From: Linanthus parryae
Taxonomy: Eukaryota > Streptophyta > Magnoliopsida > Ericales > Polemoniaceae
DNA length: 64,000 nt
Assembly: GCA_023055425.1 (NCBI GenBank)
Contig: JALGPY010000071.1
Coordinates: forward strand, 124,001-188,000
Direction of reading: 5' to 3'
Shown here: positions 43,255-54,875 of the stretch, piece by piece
Position numbering within the stretch: the stretch's first letter is position 1
Layout of the letters: every line of letters begins with the position of its first letter
Notes under the pieces: generated by a model
The model's input: only the letters and a program-made list of their open reading frames with translations
Told to the model about the DNA's origin: nothing
Database searches by the model: none
Position numbers and translations under genes: made by a program

Positions 43255-43905
43255 TATCTAAAATAAAATACGCATGCTATATTTGAACAAATGTATGTCC
43301 AAGGTTCTATTCATGTGTGCACGGAACAACACCAGATCTTCTACTTGATATACATTGTGTTGGGCCCGCAAGAGTATTAGACACGAGAACATTCTAGACA
43401 CCGTTGGCTAACGGGATTTCAGACATTCCACAGTCGTTCAAACATTCCGCAGGTAGCGACTTTTACTAAGTTTGGGATCTTTTTGAAATATTTTTAAACT
43501 TTCCCAACAAGACATAGCTCTATGACAAAACAAATTCAGTCAACAAATTAAATTTCATCAATATCGTTCCATCAACTACTCCAAAGCAAGCCTGATGCCC
43601 GTGTACCAAATGCGTCCATCACTTTTCATCGAAATTATGCATACAGATTCACACTAAGGTTATGTTCCACGGAAGCCTTCGGTGGTACCCCAAATGTATA
43701 ACCCAATGGTGATTGTTTCCCATTAACATTTTAGCAGTGTAATGTATATCTTTAGCTATATCACAAAATTAACAAAGTATTCTATTATTCAATGCAATTG
43801 CAAGTTGAGGCGTTTTGTTTTGAATGCTTGTTGTAAAAATGCAACTTAATAGCTCGCACTTTGAGGTGTTTCAGGTCCATGTGATATTCTGAGACATGGG
43901 CTTGA
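43255..43905 (+). repeat. Promoter-like module copy 5 with upstream block, internally deleted
   Basis: 43260-43600 matches 47985-48250 (GTTGGGCCCGCAAGAGTA, GGTAACGGGATTTC-type phrases). The module then starts (TTATGCATACAGATTCACAC) but jumps at about 43790 to GCAATTGCAAGTTG, a point about 450 bp further on in copy 7. It therefore lacks the TATA and start region. Confidence 0.75.
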
Positions 43906-44339
43906 CAAATAAAAAGAGCCCTCGTTTTTTTTTTCTTTTTTTTTTTTATTGGGGAGGCGTGATCGGCCTTGTCAGTACAGCCGTCTCGACCTATAGGTGG
44001 TTAAGGCAACCACCTAGGCTACCCAGAAAATTAGAGCAACAAATTCTTTTATTATATTTCCTATTAATAAAGTTCTTCGTTTGAGCAAAAAAAAGAAGAA
44101 GTTGTGAATGATAAACTTAAAAACTCCAACTTGATAAAGTTTTGATCTTGTCAACTTTCTTTTCTAGTAAAATGGACAACAAAGTGACAAGTTTCTTATA
44201 AATTTCTCAAGTAGTCAAATATGTCAATTGAACTACCACGAAAAATTGGGTTGACTTCTCGAACAATTTTATGAGATAAAATTCATGCTAAAATAAAAAC
44301 ACGTCCGCAATTCTCTTGTTTCAACAATGTTTTTGGCAG

Positions 44340-44640
44340 GGCGTATGTGAAATCCACCCAATGGATTTAGTTTCCTCCAACTTTCCAGTATTTCATACTT
44401 CTCAATTATTCAGACAAATTAGCATTCATTCTATTCTTCAATTAATGTATGGAATCATACTTTAATTCGCTAGATAAAATCTCGCACAAGTCATTCCATC
44501 TTACATAACTTTTTCTTTCGTAACTTTTTTGTTGAGTGTTGAAACATTACAGAGTGAGTGCGTATACATAGCCAACCATTCACATTGAAACCGTGAGAAG
44601 GAAGTCACACTCATTGTCATGCTAGGTCAACCGATTCTGT
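44340..44640 (+). repeat. Promoter-like module copy 6
   Basis: Shares TAGTTTCCTCCAAC, GTAACTTTTTTGTTGAG, a weakened TATA (GTATACATA at about 44562) and CACATTGAAACCGTGAGAAGG, where both start codons are lost (GTG in place of ATG). Confidence 0.7.
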
Positions 44641-44721
44641 AGTGACAGAAGTTTGTGAGCGGTTATAAGATGCTTAAGCAACACACATAATGTGACAAGT
44701 AAACTATTACAATATAAATAA

Positions 44722-46312
44722 AGGGTTGTGATAATTACACAAGTAAAAAAGTTGTTGGGTATCACGTGTGAGCAGTTTTTTCCACATCGGGATGGTGAAC
44801 ATGAGGTTCATGGTTAATATAGTATGATTTGAGCCCTAACTAATAAAGTTGGCCTTTTGGGTAAGTGGGTGTCCCAAATCATACTATGGTGCTCCTCTCT
44901 CGTGGTGTTTAATCTCCCTACAAGTGGTATCAGAGCCTGGTTTGTGCGCGCTGCCGTGGTGAATCAAGGGTGAGACGTGCGGTGTTCTCACGGATGGATC
45001 TCCCATGAATGGTGGACCAGGTGTTCCTGCAGACGGTCAAATTCCTGTGTTGCTCCAGCAGGTGGTCTGCAGATGGTGGTCCGATGCACTCTCACAAAGG
45101 AGATTCCAAAAAATTCGGCATATGCTTTCGGCGAGGGGAAGCATGTTAAAGGGCTCACACATGAAGGGGGAGATTGTTGGGTATCACGTGTGAGCTGTTT
45201 GTCCCACATCAGGATGATTGACATGAGGTTCATGGTTAATATAGTATGATGTGGGCCCTAACTCATAAGCTTGACCTTTTGGGTAAGTGAGTGTCCCAGA
45301 TCATATTATGGTGCTCCTCTCTCGCGGTGTTTAATCTCCCTACAAAAATTTCTTACACAAATTTTTTAACCGAGAAGACAATTTTATCCTTTATAGTACT
45401 ATCTTGTTGGTTGGACTCCTTAAAATTTCAACTAATTCATTCATTGATTCTCCTCATCTACTGTCAACTATATCCCTTCCTCTCCCTCACGTCTCTCATT
45501 TCTTAACTTCTCTCCTCCTCCTGTGATTCTTCCAGCCAATATAGATCTTCTAAGAAATAGTAGAGTCAAATCAAACCCCTACATATTAATCGCTTGTACG
45601 TAGACGATTAGACATGGTCGTAAGAGGTTACTCAACTAGGATCAATGCTGATACTTCTCTGTGATTGTTTCCAACAGATTTGAGGTTTGAATGTTGGGCA
45701 ACGCCATAACCTAGCTACTGGAAGGGAAAACGAATCAACTAGGAAATATTTCAAACATATTTAAGTTTCGATCGTTGATCAATACCGAACCACAAAACCC
45801 TCGAATCCCCGTGGCTTTCGAAACTATCTCAATATTGGTTTGCTTGCAGGAACCTGACAACCACCGCCCAGCCATCTTGTAGAGATTTTCTGAACAAATT
45901 GTAAGGGAAGTTGTTGAATTGATAGACGTTAATCAATGGTCTTGAAATTATTTTGTCAATATGTGTTCATTGCTAATTTACTTGCATCTTGTGCTGGTAA
46001 TCAAATTGAACCAAAAACATATACACACAGGCAAAGATTAAAGAAATCTACAATCTTGGAGGAAGAACATGAAAGAAAAGTTAAGAAAGAGAAAAGAGAG
46101 AGAGAGAGTTGGAGAGAAAAGGGAGACGGAGAGATAAGAAAAACTAATAAATGAGTCTGTTGGAAATTTTCATAAAAAATAAAAAGAGTGTTGGAAATAT
46201 GAATCATTGGGAAAGTAGTGGGTTGTTGGTACTGAGGATATAATTGTCCTTACAGCTAAAAATATTGTGTAAGAAGCTTTTTAACTTGTGTAAGTATCAC
46301 CAATTCTTTACC
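44722..46312. mobile_element. Non-autonomous MULE-like element hosting a TRIM in its left TIR
   Basis: Left end GTGATAATTACACAAGT plus (after the TRIM) TTCTTACACAAATTTTTTAACC, and the right end in inverted order around 46245-46312, form long TIRs of about 80 bp with a shared GACAATTTTATCC-type inner block. Without the TRIM it is about 1.0 kb. No transposase. Flanks are ATAAATAAA-like on both sides but not an exact duplication. Confidence 0.7.
44753..45344 (+). mobile_element. TRIM (terminal-repeat retrotransposon in miniature), 592 bp
   Basis: Two 170-bp LTRs (44753-44922 and 45175-45344) start TGTTGGGTATCACG and end CTCCCTACA. A primer-binding site TGGTATCAGAGC (44925-44936) follows the first, and a purine tract GAAGGGGGAGAT (about 45164-45174) precedes the second. 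The 252-bp interior has no coding capacity. Flanks AAAGT and AAAAT are a near 5-bp duplication. It must rely on enzymes from other LTR elements. Confidence 0.93.
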
Positions 46313-46392
46313 CATAATAAATCATATAAATAATTATAATTCACACATCAATGATTCGCAATCCTTTTGTGGGGCAAAAGTGAAACCTAATA

Positions 46393-46640
46393 CCACTCCG
46401 TCCTACGTGAAATGCACCATTGACTTTTTAACCCGTAATCGGGTCACTTTGACCCGGATCGCAAAACGATGTAATTTTTCGATAATTTTTTCATTGTCTT
46501 GTAGTATAAAAGTTACTCTATAACATTACGAAAAATTTATTTAAAAATTGTAAAATTTTACTATGCAAATTATCGGATCAAAGTGACCCAGTGAATAGTG
46601 ATAAAATTCTTAATGGTGCAAAAGAGATAAAACGGAGTGG
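46393..46640. mobile_element. Stowaway-type MITE (Tc1/mariner), 248 bp
   Basis: Ends CCACTCCGTCC... and ...AACGGAGTGG are inverted and flanked by TA (46391-46392, 46641-46642). Inner inverted phrases include TGCACCATT / AATGGTGCA and GGGTCACTTTGACCC / CAAAGTGACCC. Confidence 0.85.
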
Positions 46641-47025
46641 TAAGAGAAGATCAATCTTTGAGGACACTGGCAACTAATACAATGAATATTTGTCACGTGC
46701 AACTCATTTTATACTGGTGTCTCTAATGCATAGAATAAAACTCGCTTAAAAGAAATTGGATGACATGGGTTATGGCTAATGTGGACTTATATGTTATTTT
46801 TTCAAATAATTCTGTCGAGACTTATGTCTATGCAATTCTGTCCATTTAGCATTTTTGTAAATGTCGATGGCTCATGTGCTGCAATTGCATGATCGTTGCG
46901 AAACTAATGTGAAACAATAGCGTCACCCTGGGTGTTATAATCCTAATTACTTATACTAATGGATTTTTTATTGGTCAAAGTCACAGTTCAAAAGAAACAC
47001 CAAACACCCAATGCTAGTAGATTCA

Positions 47026-47127
47026 ACTTTTTTTTTGAGAAATTATTTTGTCGTCAGCCGGGTTTGAACTCGTGACCTCATGCAGGAGCTTCCAACGCTC
47101 TACCACATAAGCTACCACCCTAGTTGC
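47026..47127 (-). mobile_element. tRNA-derived SINE with 12-bp target duplication (minus)
   Basis: On the minus strand the element starts near GGGTGGTAGCTTATGTGGTA (A-box region), contains GAGTTCAAACCC (B box) and ends in an A-run. It is flanked by a perfect CTAGTAGATTCA at 47014-47025 and 47128-47139. The RNA polymerase III promoter boxes still resemble a tRNA. Confidence 0.88.
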
Positions 47128-47139
47128 CTAGTAGATTCA

Positions 47140-47461
47140 TGTCTTTCATGTTGTAGATATGTGAAGTTTGTTTTGTGTGTGCAAGTGCCACAGCCAGCAA
47201 GCTCGTTGAGGTCATGAACAGCCAGAGAATATATGGATGCGACAACTTGACCAACCAGTAGTTGTCAGAAGCAAAATGGGGGCTTATTTTGGTGACGACT
47301 TCGTGCACACACACATGTTGTAGAGTACTAGAATATGGTAAATGTACAACCATGAATTTCGAAATAACACTTCTGCTGCTGCTCTGCCTTGCGATGATAA
47401 TAAACTTCTGTATCTGAACCTTTGTTCCGGGATAATATATTTTTTGGCATCCTTTGTTTTC

Positions 47462-47557
<96 letters not shown>

Positions 47558-47730
47558 TACTACTACGATGATGATATCCGGGTTTAAAAGCTATGGACAT
47601 TATGGAGTTAGTGGTTCTTTGGTTAGCTTTACATGATTTTGATGTAGTACTTCCCATTTCTTAGGGCTTTGGCAGCTGATAGCAAAACTTGGTTGTTAAT
47701 ATATCGCAACTTTGATTCGAAAGAGGACAT
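47140..47730 (+). repeat. Duplicated module S copy 3
   Basis: Matches 30165-30425 and 31080-31170. A long ATT microsatellite (47463-47555) lies inside. A minus-strand frame 47843-47661 beginning M-L-E-R-S-G-I-C with a hydrophobic stretch is of doubtful meaning. Confidence 0.7.
47463..47555. repeat. ATT microsatellite, about 31 units
   Basis: Nearly perfect trinucleotide array; poly-Ile, poly-Tyr and poly-Asn frames here are artefacts. Confidence 0.97.
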
Positions 47731-47984
47731 AGGCGATCTGAATAGCATTGCCCGACCCCCAAGCCTAAAGCCAAGATGAAGGAGATGAAGATCAACAAGA
47801 GCATTGAACTAACCAACAAACATATGCCTGATCTTTCCAGCACTTTGGGTAATTCCTGGTTTCATATTGCCTGCTACTCCATTAGTGTTGTAGGTACTTT
47901 AGAACCCAATTTGGCATAATCACTAATACCAACCCGTGTAATGTGATCTCTCGTAATAAACTATAAATTCCGATTTCAATAATC

Positions 47985-49001
47985 AAAAAATAAAATACGA
48001 ATATTATGTTTGAACACATGTATGCATTTCATTCAGGTATGCATGCAACAACGCCAGATCTTCTACTTGATACATTTTTTGTAATTAGTGTTGGGCCCGC
48101 AAGAGTAGCCGACACAGATGTTCCTGGCATTTGTTGGGTAACGGGATTTCGAACATTTCGCCGGGATTTTTAGCATTCCACAGGTGGGGACTTTTACCAA
48201 GTTGGAGATCTTAAAAGCTGTCGAACTTTTCGCAACGACAAAAGGTATGTTCCACAATTATGCATCTATCATTTTCTATCACAATTATGCATCTAGATTC
48301 ACACTAAGGTAATGTTCCATGGAAGCTTTCCTTACCCGACATGTGCAACCCAATGGTGATAGTTTCCTCCAACATTTTAGCAACGTAATATATATCTTTA
48401 GCTATATCAAAAAATTAACAAGTCATTCTATTATTAAATTTAATGAAACGTTTCATACTTCAATTCATTAAATAAGTCATCCCATTATAAACAGCTTGTT
48501 TTTTCGTAACTTTCTAGATAGCTTGTTTTTTCGTAACTTTTTTGTTGGGAGGTAAGACAATACCGAGTGAGCGAGTATAAATAGCCACGGATTCACATTG
48601 AAACAATGAGAACGAAATCACGCTCACTGTTTGAATCATGCCATTGTCCACAATATTTCTCTTGCTAACCCAATGTACATAGGATGGGATGCTGAGAATT
48701 TTTAAGGCTCGTAATCTGTGACTATTGAACCAGACCTATAGTCTCAACGGTTCATGAGTCACAATTGTGTGAACAAAGCAAGACTAGCCAAGGAATGTGC
48801 AACAACATTATCAGGGTGCTCCAATTCGGATATAATTCAAACTATTGGATAAACTGAACATTGGAACTAGAAAAATAAAGCACAATGCGATTGCTAGTTG
48901 TGGCGTCTTGTTTTAAATGCTTCTTGTATAGTTTAACAAAATAGCTCGCACTTTGAAGTGTTTCAGGTCCATGTGGTATTGCGACACATGGGCTTGACAC
49001 A
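47985..49001 (+). repeat. Promoter-like module copy 7 with upstream block
   Basis: The most complete copy. It holds the upstream block shared with copy 5 (47985-48250), the module start (48290), TAGTTTCCTCCAACATTTTAG, a TATA box at about 48575-48582, ACATTGAAACAATGAGAAC, and ATGCCATTG opening M-P-L-S-T-I-F-L-L-L-T. It ends with GCTTGACACATAA, where a Harbinger MITE is inserted. A 24-bp block containing AGCTTGTTTTTTCGTAACTTT is tandemly doubled (about 48496 and 48521). Confidence 0.8.
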
Positions 49002-49168
49002 TAAGACCATCCACAATGGTGGGTGCGCCCTCTCCCTCCTGTCCCACCTGTAACCCACTAATAATACTCATAATATTATAAAGAGTTCTCTCTAGTGTTC
49101 TAGAGAGAGAAAGTCTTGCACTCTTGCAAGTGGTCGTCCTTGCTCTCGCAAGGGTTGTAAAGTGAAAA

Positions 49169-50810
49169 ATGAGCGCAGAAGAAGAAAGCAGTCTAGTTGA
49201 AAGCCTGAAGCAAGTTGAAATTCATTCAGAAGATGATCCAGACATTGAGCTCAGTGACGATGAATTGGAATCGAAGGTTGAGGAATACTACAACAGCTTG
49301 GTTGGGAAAGTCATTGCCACAAAACCTCAAAACCTCAAGGGCCTCAGAAGAACGATGACGAGCATATGGGGTAAACCTGACGGGCTGAGAATCGAGCACA
49401 TCAAGAATAACTTCTTCCATTTCTTCTTCAAGCATGAGAAGGACATGGAAAGAATACTTGAGGGAAGACCCTGGTTTTTCAAAAATAATCTTATTGTCCT
49501 TAAAAGATGGGAGCCATCTGAGGTGTTTACTGATGAATCTTTCCAAATCTCTCCCTTTTGGATTCAAGTTTGGTCGCTTCCAAGCGTCTTTTTCACGGAG
49601 AAGGTGTTCAGGAAGATTGCATCAAAATTTGGCGAGTTCATCAGTGTGAAAGTTCCAGACAAAGCTACGAGTGATGGGAAGATTGTGAGGCTAAAGGTGA
49701 TATTAAACATTAGAAAGCCTCTTCTAAAAGAGGCCAATCTCAAACTTAGAGGGGAGAGCCTTATTAAAGTGGATTTTCGTTACGAAAGGCTTCCCCCTAT
49801 CTGTGAAGTGTGTGGCGTTCTTGATCATGGTGCTGCACCCTGTGATGGCGGTGAGAAAACTTCAAGCGGCGCAAATTTTGGAGCCTGGCTCAGAGCTAAG
49901 AATCCTTTCGACACGGGGGAGGTCTCTTCGGACCAAGGTCAAGATGAAAAGCCCACGATTAAGAATTCAGAAGTGACTAAATCTTCACCAGCAGCTCTGC
50001 CGCCGTCGCTACGGCGAATCTTTCGCCGGAATCTCACTCCTCAGCCCCTTCCGGCAGAGGGAGAGGAAGGGTCGCAGATCGCGGAGAATTCGAAAGGACG
50101 CGCCTTGATTGAAGGGCTAGCTGACAGGCGTGCCACCTCGGAAAGGAGGAAAGAAGGGGACAAAACTGCATTGGACACCGAATTTGAAAAGGAATTGTTG
50201 GCGGGCTGTGCGAAGCTTAATGAATTTCTGATAACAGAGAAGGCTCAGTCGGTTGGTGACCCGGATTCTCCCCCGGTTCCGGTTCATACCCACTTGGAGG
50301 CTGATTCCTCTATTGGGCCTTCGTCTTCGCCTCAGGCCCATCTTGATCTGCCTATTTCTGATGGGCCTAACAATGAAACTATCTCCAACTCTGGCATGCT
50401 CAGCAGAGCCCATTCCCCCCCAGAGGCCCACCATCACCTCAAAGGAGGGTATTCTGGTAATTGCAGGAGATATCGGTGCAGAAGCAAAAAAAGGGTTTTC
50501 ACACCAAGAGCTGGATGATGAAACCCTAACCCACACAGATGGAGAAGCGAAACAACAAGATCGTAAGATGGCAATCGGAGGCAAAAGATGGAAACGCTTG
50601 GCAATAGAGCACGGTAAGGGCTCATACACGTCTCTAACTACAGAGAAGCTTTCGGGTAAGAGAAGAGAGGTTGATCTGATGGACGTAGATGTGGATATCC
50701 AGGTCAACGATTCAGATGGAAACAAGAAAAGGAACACAGGTCTTTGGCTAACAGAATTAGATGAAGGGGTGGAGGCGACCAGCCCAGAATGGTCCCAAGC
50801 GGATCAATGA
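49169..50810 (+). CDS. L1 ORF1 protein (one frameshift)
   Basis: ATG 49169 opens an acidic N-terminus, then DUF4283 at about residues 35-190 (F-F-F-K-H-E-K-D, G-R-P-W, W-I-Q-V-W-S-L-P). A perfect CX2CX4HX4C knuckle C-E-V-C-G-V-L-D-H-G-A-A-P-C sits at about 212-225, followed by a long low-complexity C-terminus. ORF1 proteins of this class coat element RNA. The first frame stops at 50518, but coding continues in the frame of 50253-50810 from about 50450. The shift fits one extra C in the run at 50415-50421. The end overlaps the ORF2 start by ATGA, a layout that suits termination-reinitiation. Confidence 0.88.
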
Positions 50811-53800
50811 GGCTTCTTGCTTGGAATTGTCAGGGTGCCGGGAGACCCCTGACAATTCTACAATTCAAGAAGGCCTTGAGTCTTCACTCCCCTGAGGTAT
50901 GCTTTCTCAGCGAAACAAAGCATAAAGCTGGCTTTATGAATAAAAATTATTGCTTCCAAAGTTTGCCAAATCGATTCTGGGTTGACTCTTTGGGAAGAGC
51001 TGGTGGTATGGGTGTCTTGTGGAGTAATAAAGTTAAAATCACCTTGAAGAAATTCAGCATTTTCTTCATTCATGTTATCATTGAACTAAATGAGGGTGAG
51101 TTTAGTGATGCCATCTTTGTCTATCTAAGCTCAGATGACAAGCTAAGACTGATGCACCTCTCTCAGCTTAGCGATTATCTCAAGCTTTGCACTGACAAGT
51201 GTTTCATTTGGGGGGATTTCAACGATGTAGTTAATCCTGATGAGAAAAAAGGTGGGTGCAGAAGGAGTCTCTTTTCTTGTCAACCTCTTGCAAACTTTAT
51301 TTCCCTAAATGGTCTAACTGATATTGGTTTCTGCGGTTATCCCTACACGTGGTGGAACAAAAGAGAAGCTGGTCATTGCATTGAGGAGAGGTTAGACAGG
51401 GGTTTAGCTTCTGCTAACTGGCTGGCTTCTTGGGGAAGTTCTAAGCTTTTCCATGTATATGCTGCTGGATCAGATCATAGTATGCTCCTCTTAGACACTC
51501 TTCCAGTTAAAAGTCCAAAAAGATCCTTCATCTTCAGATTTGACTCAAGATGGACTAAACACTCGGAAGTTGAGGACATCATTCGCAGAACTTGGATGCA
51601 GAACATCGATGGCAGTCCCATGTTTGCTGTTAAACAGAAGCTCTCTCTTTGCAGGAAGGAGCTTAGATCCTGGAGTAAGGCCCATGACAGGGGTCTTGTT
51701 TCAAGGATTAAAGAAAAGATGGCATTGGCAGAAAAGATCAGAGAAGAAGGCTCCCTTGCTAACACTGATGAACTCCACAGAATTGAACTTGAGCTTGAAG
51801 CTCTCTGTTTAGATGAGGAACTTATATGGAAGCAGAAATCAAGAACAAAATGGTTGCAAGCTGGGGACAAGAACTCTAGATACTTTCATGCAGCTGTTAA
51901 ACAAAGAAGAGTGCAGAATTTGATTCCTGGTATCACCTCCAATAATGGCTCATGGTGCAATGAAGAGAAGGACATTATGGATGTTTTCTTTGATTTCTAC
52001 AGTAATCTATTCAAAGCTGAGAAGGAGGAGGATATGCAGCCGGTTCTCTTTACAGTTAAGAAGAAGATCACCTCAGAGATGAATCATTTTTTAACAAGGC
52101 CAGCTACAGATGAAGAGATCAAATCAGCTTGCTTCGAGCTGGATCCTGAGAAGTGTCCAGGCTATGATGGATTTACGGCTAAATTCTTCCAGTTTTATTG
52201 GCACATTGTGGGAGATGACATATGCAGAGCAGTTAGAAGCTTTATGGCATCAGGCAAAATGCTTAAAAGCATTAACCTAACACATGTGGTGCTTCTTAAA
52301 AAGATCAAAAATCCCACTCTTGTCAAAGATTTTAGACCCATCAGCTTGTGCACAGTTGTGTACAAAATACTCTCCAAAACTCTTGCAAATAGACTTTGCT
52401 CTATTCTTGACAAGGTGATTTCTCCTAACCAATCAGCCTTTGTGAAAGGTAGATTAATAAACGATAATGTCATGATTGCTCATGAGGTCTTGCACTACAT
52501 TAAGAACAAGAGGTGTGGTAGGAGAGGGGTGCTTGCTGTCAAACTGGATATGTTAAAAGCCTTTGACCGTGTTAGATGGAGCTATGTTGAGAACATCATG
52601 CTAAAGCTGGGCTTCTGTCAAAGATGGGTGAGCTGGATCATGTCATGCATCTCCACAGTTTCTTTCAAGCTAGTGGTGAATGGTGGAACTAGTGATTTCA
52701 TCACTCCCTCTAGAGGCTTGCGACAATGTGATCCTCTCTCCCCCTTTTTATTTGTTATTTGTGCAGAGGGCCTCTCATCTCTCATTCAGCATTTTGAGGA
52801 ACTTAAATGGATTAATGGTGTTAAAGTGGCTAAGAATTGCCCTTCAATCAGTCATTTGTTATTTGCAGATGACTCAATAATCTTTTGTGATGCCACTATG
52901 AATGACTGCAGTGCCTTAAACACAATTCTTAATCTCTATGGCTCAGCCTCTGGACAGTCTGTTAACAGAGATAAATCGCAACTGCACTTCAGTCCAAATA
53001 CTAGTTCTCTGTTAAAAAATTTTATTCAGTTCTACCTGAATATCAGCAGGGACTTCAAAGACTCCAGATATCTGGGTCTTCCCTCCCTAGTTGGTAGATC
53101 AAAAACTCAGATTTTGAAGTTCTTGGAAGATAATGTGGCTAAAAAGCTTGATTCATGGAGTGCAAAACATTTAAGCCCAGCTGGAAAAGAGATTTTGATC
53201 AAGACTAAATTATCTGCATTGCCATCTTATACCATGTCAAATTTTTTATTACCAAAGCAAACATGCAGTGCCATCTCTAGGCTTTTAGCAAATTTCTGGT
53301 GGAATGATAATAAGTCAGGTGGCAAGAAGATTCATTTTAAAAATTGGAATTTCCTCTGCAAAGAGAAAAATGAGGGTGGGCTTGGCTTTAGGGACCTCCA
53401 TTGTATGAACCTAGCCTTGCTAGCTAAGCAAGCTTGGAGATTGATTAATGGCGAGCCCAGTTTATTTAAATCTTTCTTTAAAGGCAAATTTTTTCATGAT
53501 AGCTCCTTTTGGCATGTCTCTCCCTCTAATGGTAGCTCTTGGGTTTGGAGAAGCTTGTGTGCTGGAAAGGATCAACTCAAACTGGGATTCAGGTGGAGAG
53601 TGGGTAATGGCTCCTCCATTAAAATATGGGAGGACCCCTGGCTCTCTAGAGATGGCAATTTCAGAATTTCTTCCCCAAAACCTTCTAATTGTAATCTTGT
53701 CTTTGTGAAAGATCTAATAGATCATGATATTAGAAGGTGGAAAAAGGACTTGATTGAACACCACTTCAATAGAGAGGATGCAGCTGTTATTCTCTCTACA

Positions 53801-54875
53801 CCCTGTGGGGGGTATTTCTTGTACTGATAAGAAGATTTGGCACTATACAAGTGATGGGGTTTTTAATGTTAAGTCAGCTTATAAGGCCATAGTTGCAAAT
53901 ATTAATCAGAGCTGTGGGGCCTCTAGCAGCAAATTTCCCCTCTGGAGGAAGCTTTGGAAGATCCCTATTCAACCAAAAATCAAATCTTTTTTCTGGAAAT
54001 TGCTTGTTGGTGCTATTCCCCTGGGGAAGGCACTCTCATCCAGAAATATTTCTTGCGATAATATCTGCAAACAGTGTGGTGAGGAGGTGGAGAGTCATGT
54101 TCACCTCTTTATCTACTGTGAAGTTGCCAAGTTAACTTGGAAACTTTCACCTCTCAGATTGCATTTCAATGAAGCTCCTGTGAGTAGCATCTTTGACTGG
54201 TGGGAAAGAATTATTGTTATGGCTGAAAACTCTGGTTCATGTGAAGTCTTCCTGAGTATTTTCTTATACATTTGTTGGTATTTATGGAAAGCTAGGAATG
54301 ACTGGCAATTCCAGAACATTAAATGGAATTATGACCAAATTGTGCAGAAAGCTCTATCAGCTCATAATGAATTTATGGCACTAACAAATATTTCAGATCT
54401 GGTGAAGGTGAATCCAGCTTCTGGTCAGCTTTCTTCTGCTCCTCCTGGTGACATTTCTGTGCTGACCACAGATGCTGCAGTGGATCTAAAGAATGGAAAA
54501 GGAGGTTTTGCTGCTGTTTGCATAGCTTCAGATGATTCTTGTAACAGTATTCTTCAATGCCCTCTCCCAGGTTTTGTTGATGCTCTAACTCTTGAATGCC
54601 TAGCCATTAGAGAGACATTACTCTGGTGCCTCAAAGCAAATAGAAGGAAAATTTGGGTGCTATCTGATTCTCAGCTGGTGATCAATTGTCTGAATATGAA
54701 AAGCTCAGCTGGTTTGAAGAAAATTGGAGCTATTGTTGATGATTGTTTATCATTAGCTCAAAATTTTAGTGTTTGTACTTTTCATTTTATTCCCAGGTCT
54801 GAGAATATGTTGGCTCACAATTTGGCCAAAGCTTCTCTTGGCTTGGTTTCTGTGGTTTCTTCAGATTTGTTGTAA
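50789..54875 (+). CDS. L1 ORF2: endonuclease, reverse transcriptase, RNase H (one frameshift)
   Basis: The likely start is ATG 50807 (M-R-L-L-A-W-N-C-Q-G); ATG 50789 is in frame. The apurinic-type endonuclease spans the first 230 residues (L-S-E-T-K, W-G-D-F-N-D, S-D-H). RT motifs follow: P-G-Y-D-G-F, F-R-P-I-S-L-C-T-V, Q-S-A-F-V-K-G-R, K-L-D-M-L-K-A-F-D-R-V and the catalytic F-A-D-D near residue 692. After RT come a zinc-finger RVT region (C-x-x-C...H...C near 54070-54120) and an RNase H (T-D-A-A-V-D, L-S-D-S-Q, A-H-N-L-A-K). The frame breaks at a G6 run (53807-53812); removing one G would join 50789-53827 to the frame ending 54875. Catalytic residues are otherwise present. Confidence 0.9.

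Larger units (their letters stand above)
38780..43258 (-). mobile_element. Mutator-like element (MULE) with decayed transposase
   Basis: TIRs of about 80-90 bp: left from GGGTAAAAGACATTTTCCAC, right ending GAAAATGTCTTTTATC, sharing TTTTGCC and TGATTTAT blocks in inverted order. The flanks (TTCAAAATA and TAAAATAAA) are only similar, so the 9-bp duplication is uncertain. Inside are the transposase on the minus strand, an inverted half of another MULE-like element (39225-39480), and a GC-richer block (41940-43100). Confidence 0.8.

Noticed and set aside
47328..47657. Poly-Asn, poly-Tyr and poly-Ile frames
   Set aside because: Products of the ATT microsatellite at 47463-47555.
47661..47843. 60-codon minus frame with a hydrophobic segment as a small membrane protein
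   Set aside because: Only partly in module S, with no matching frame in the other copy; composition alone does not support it.
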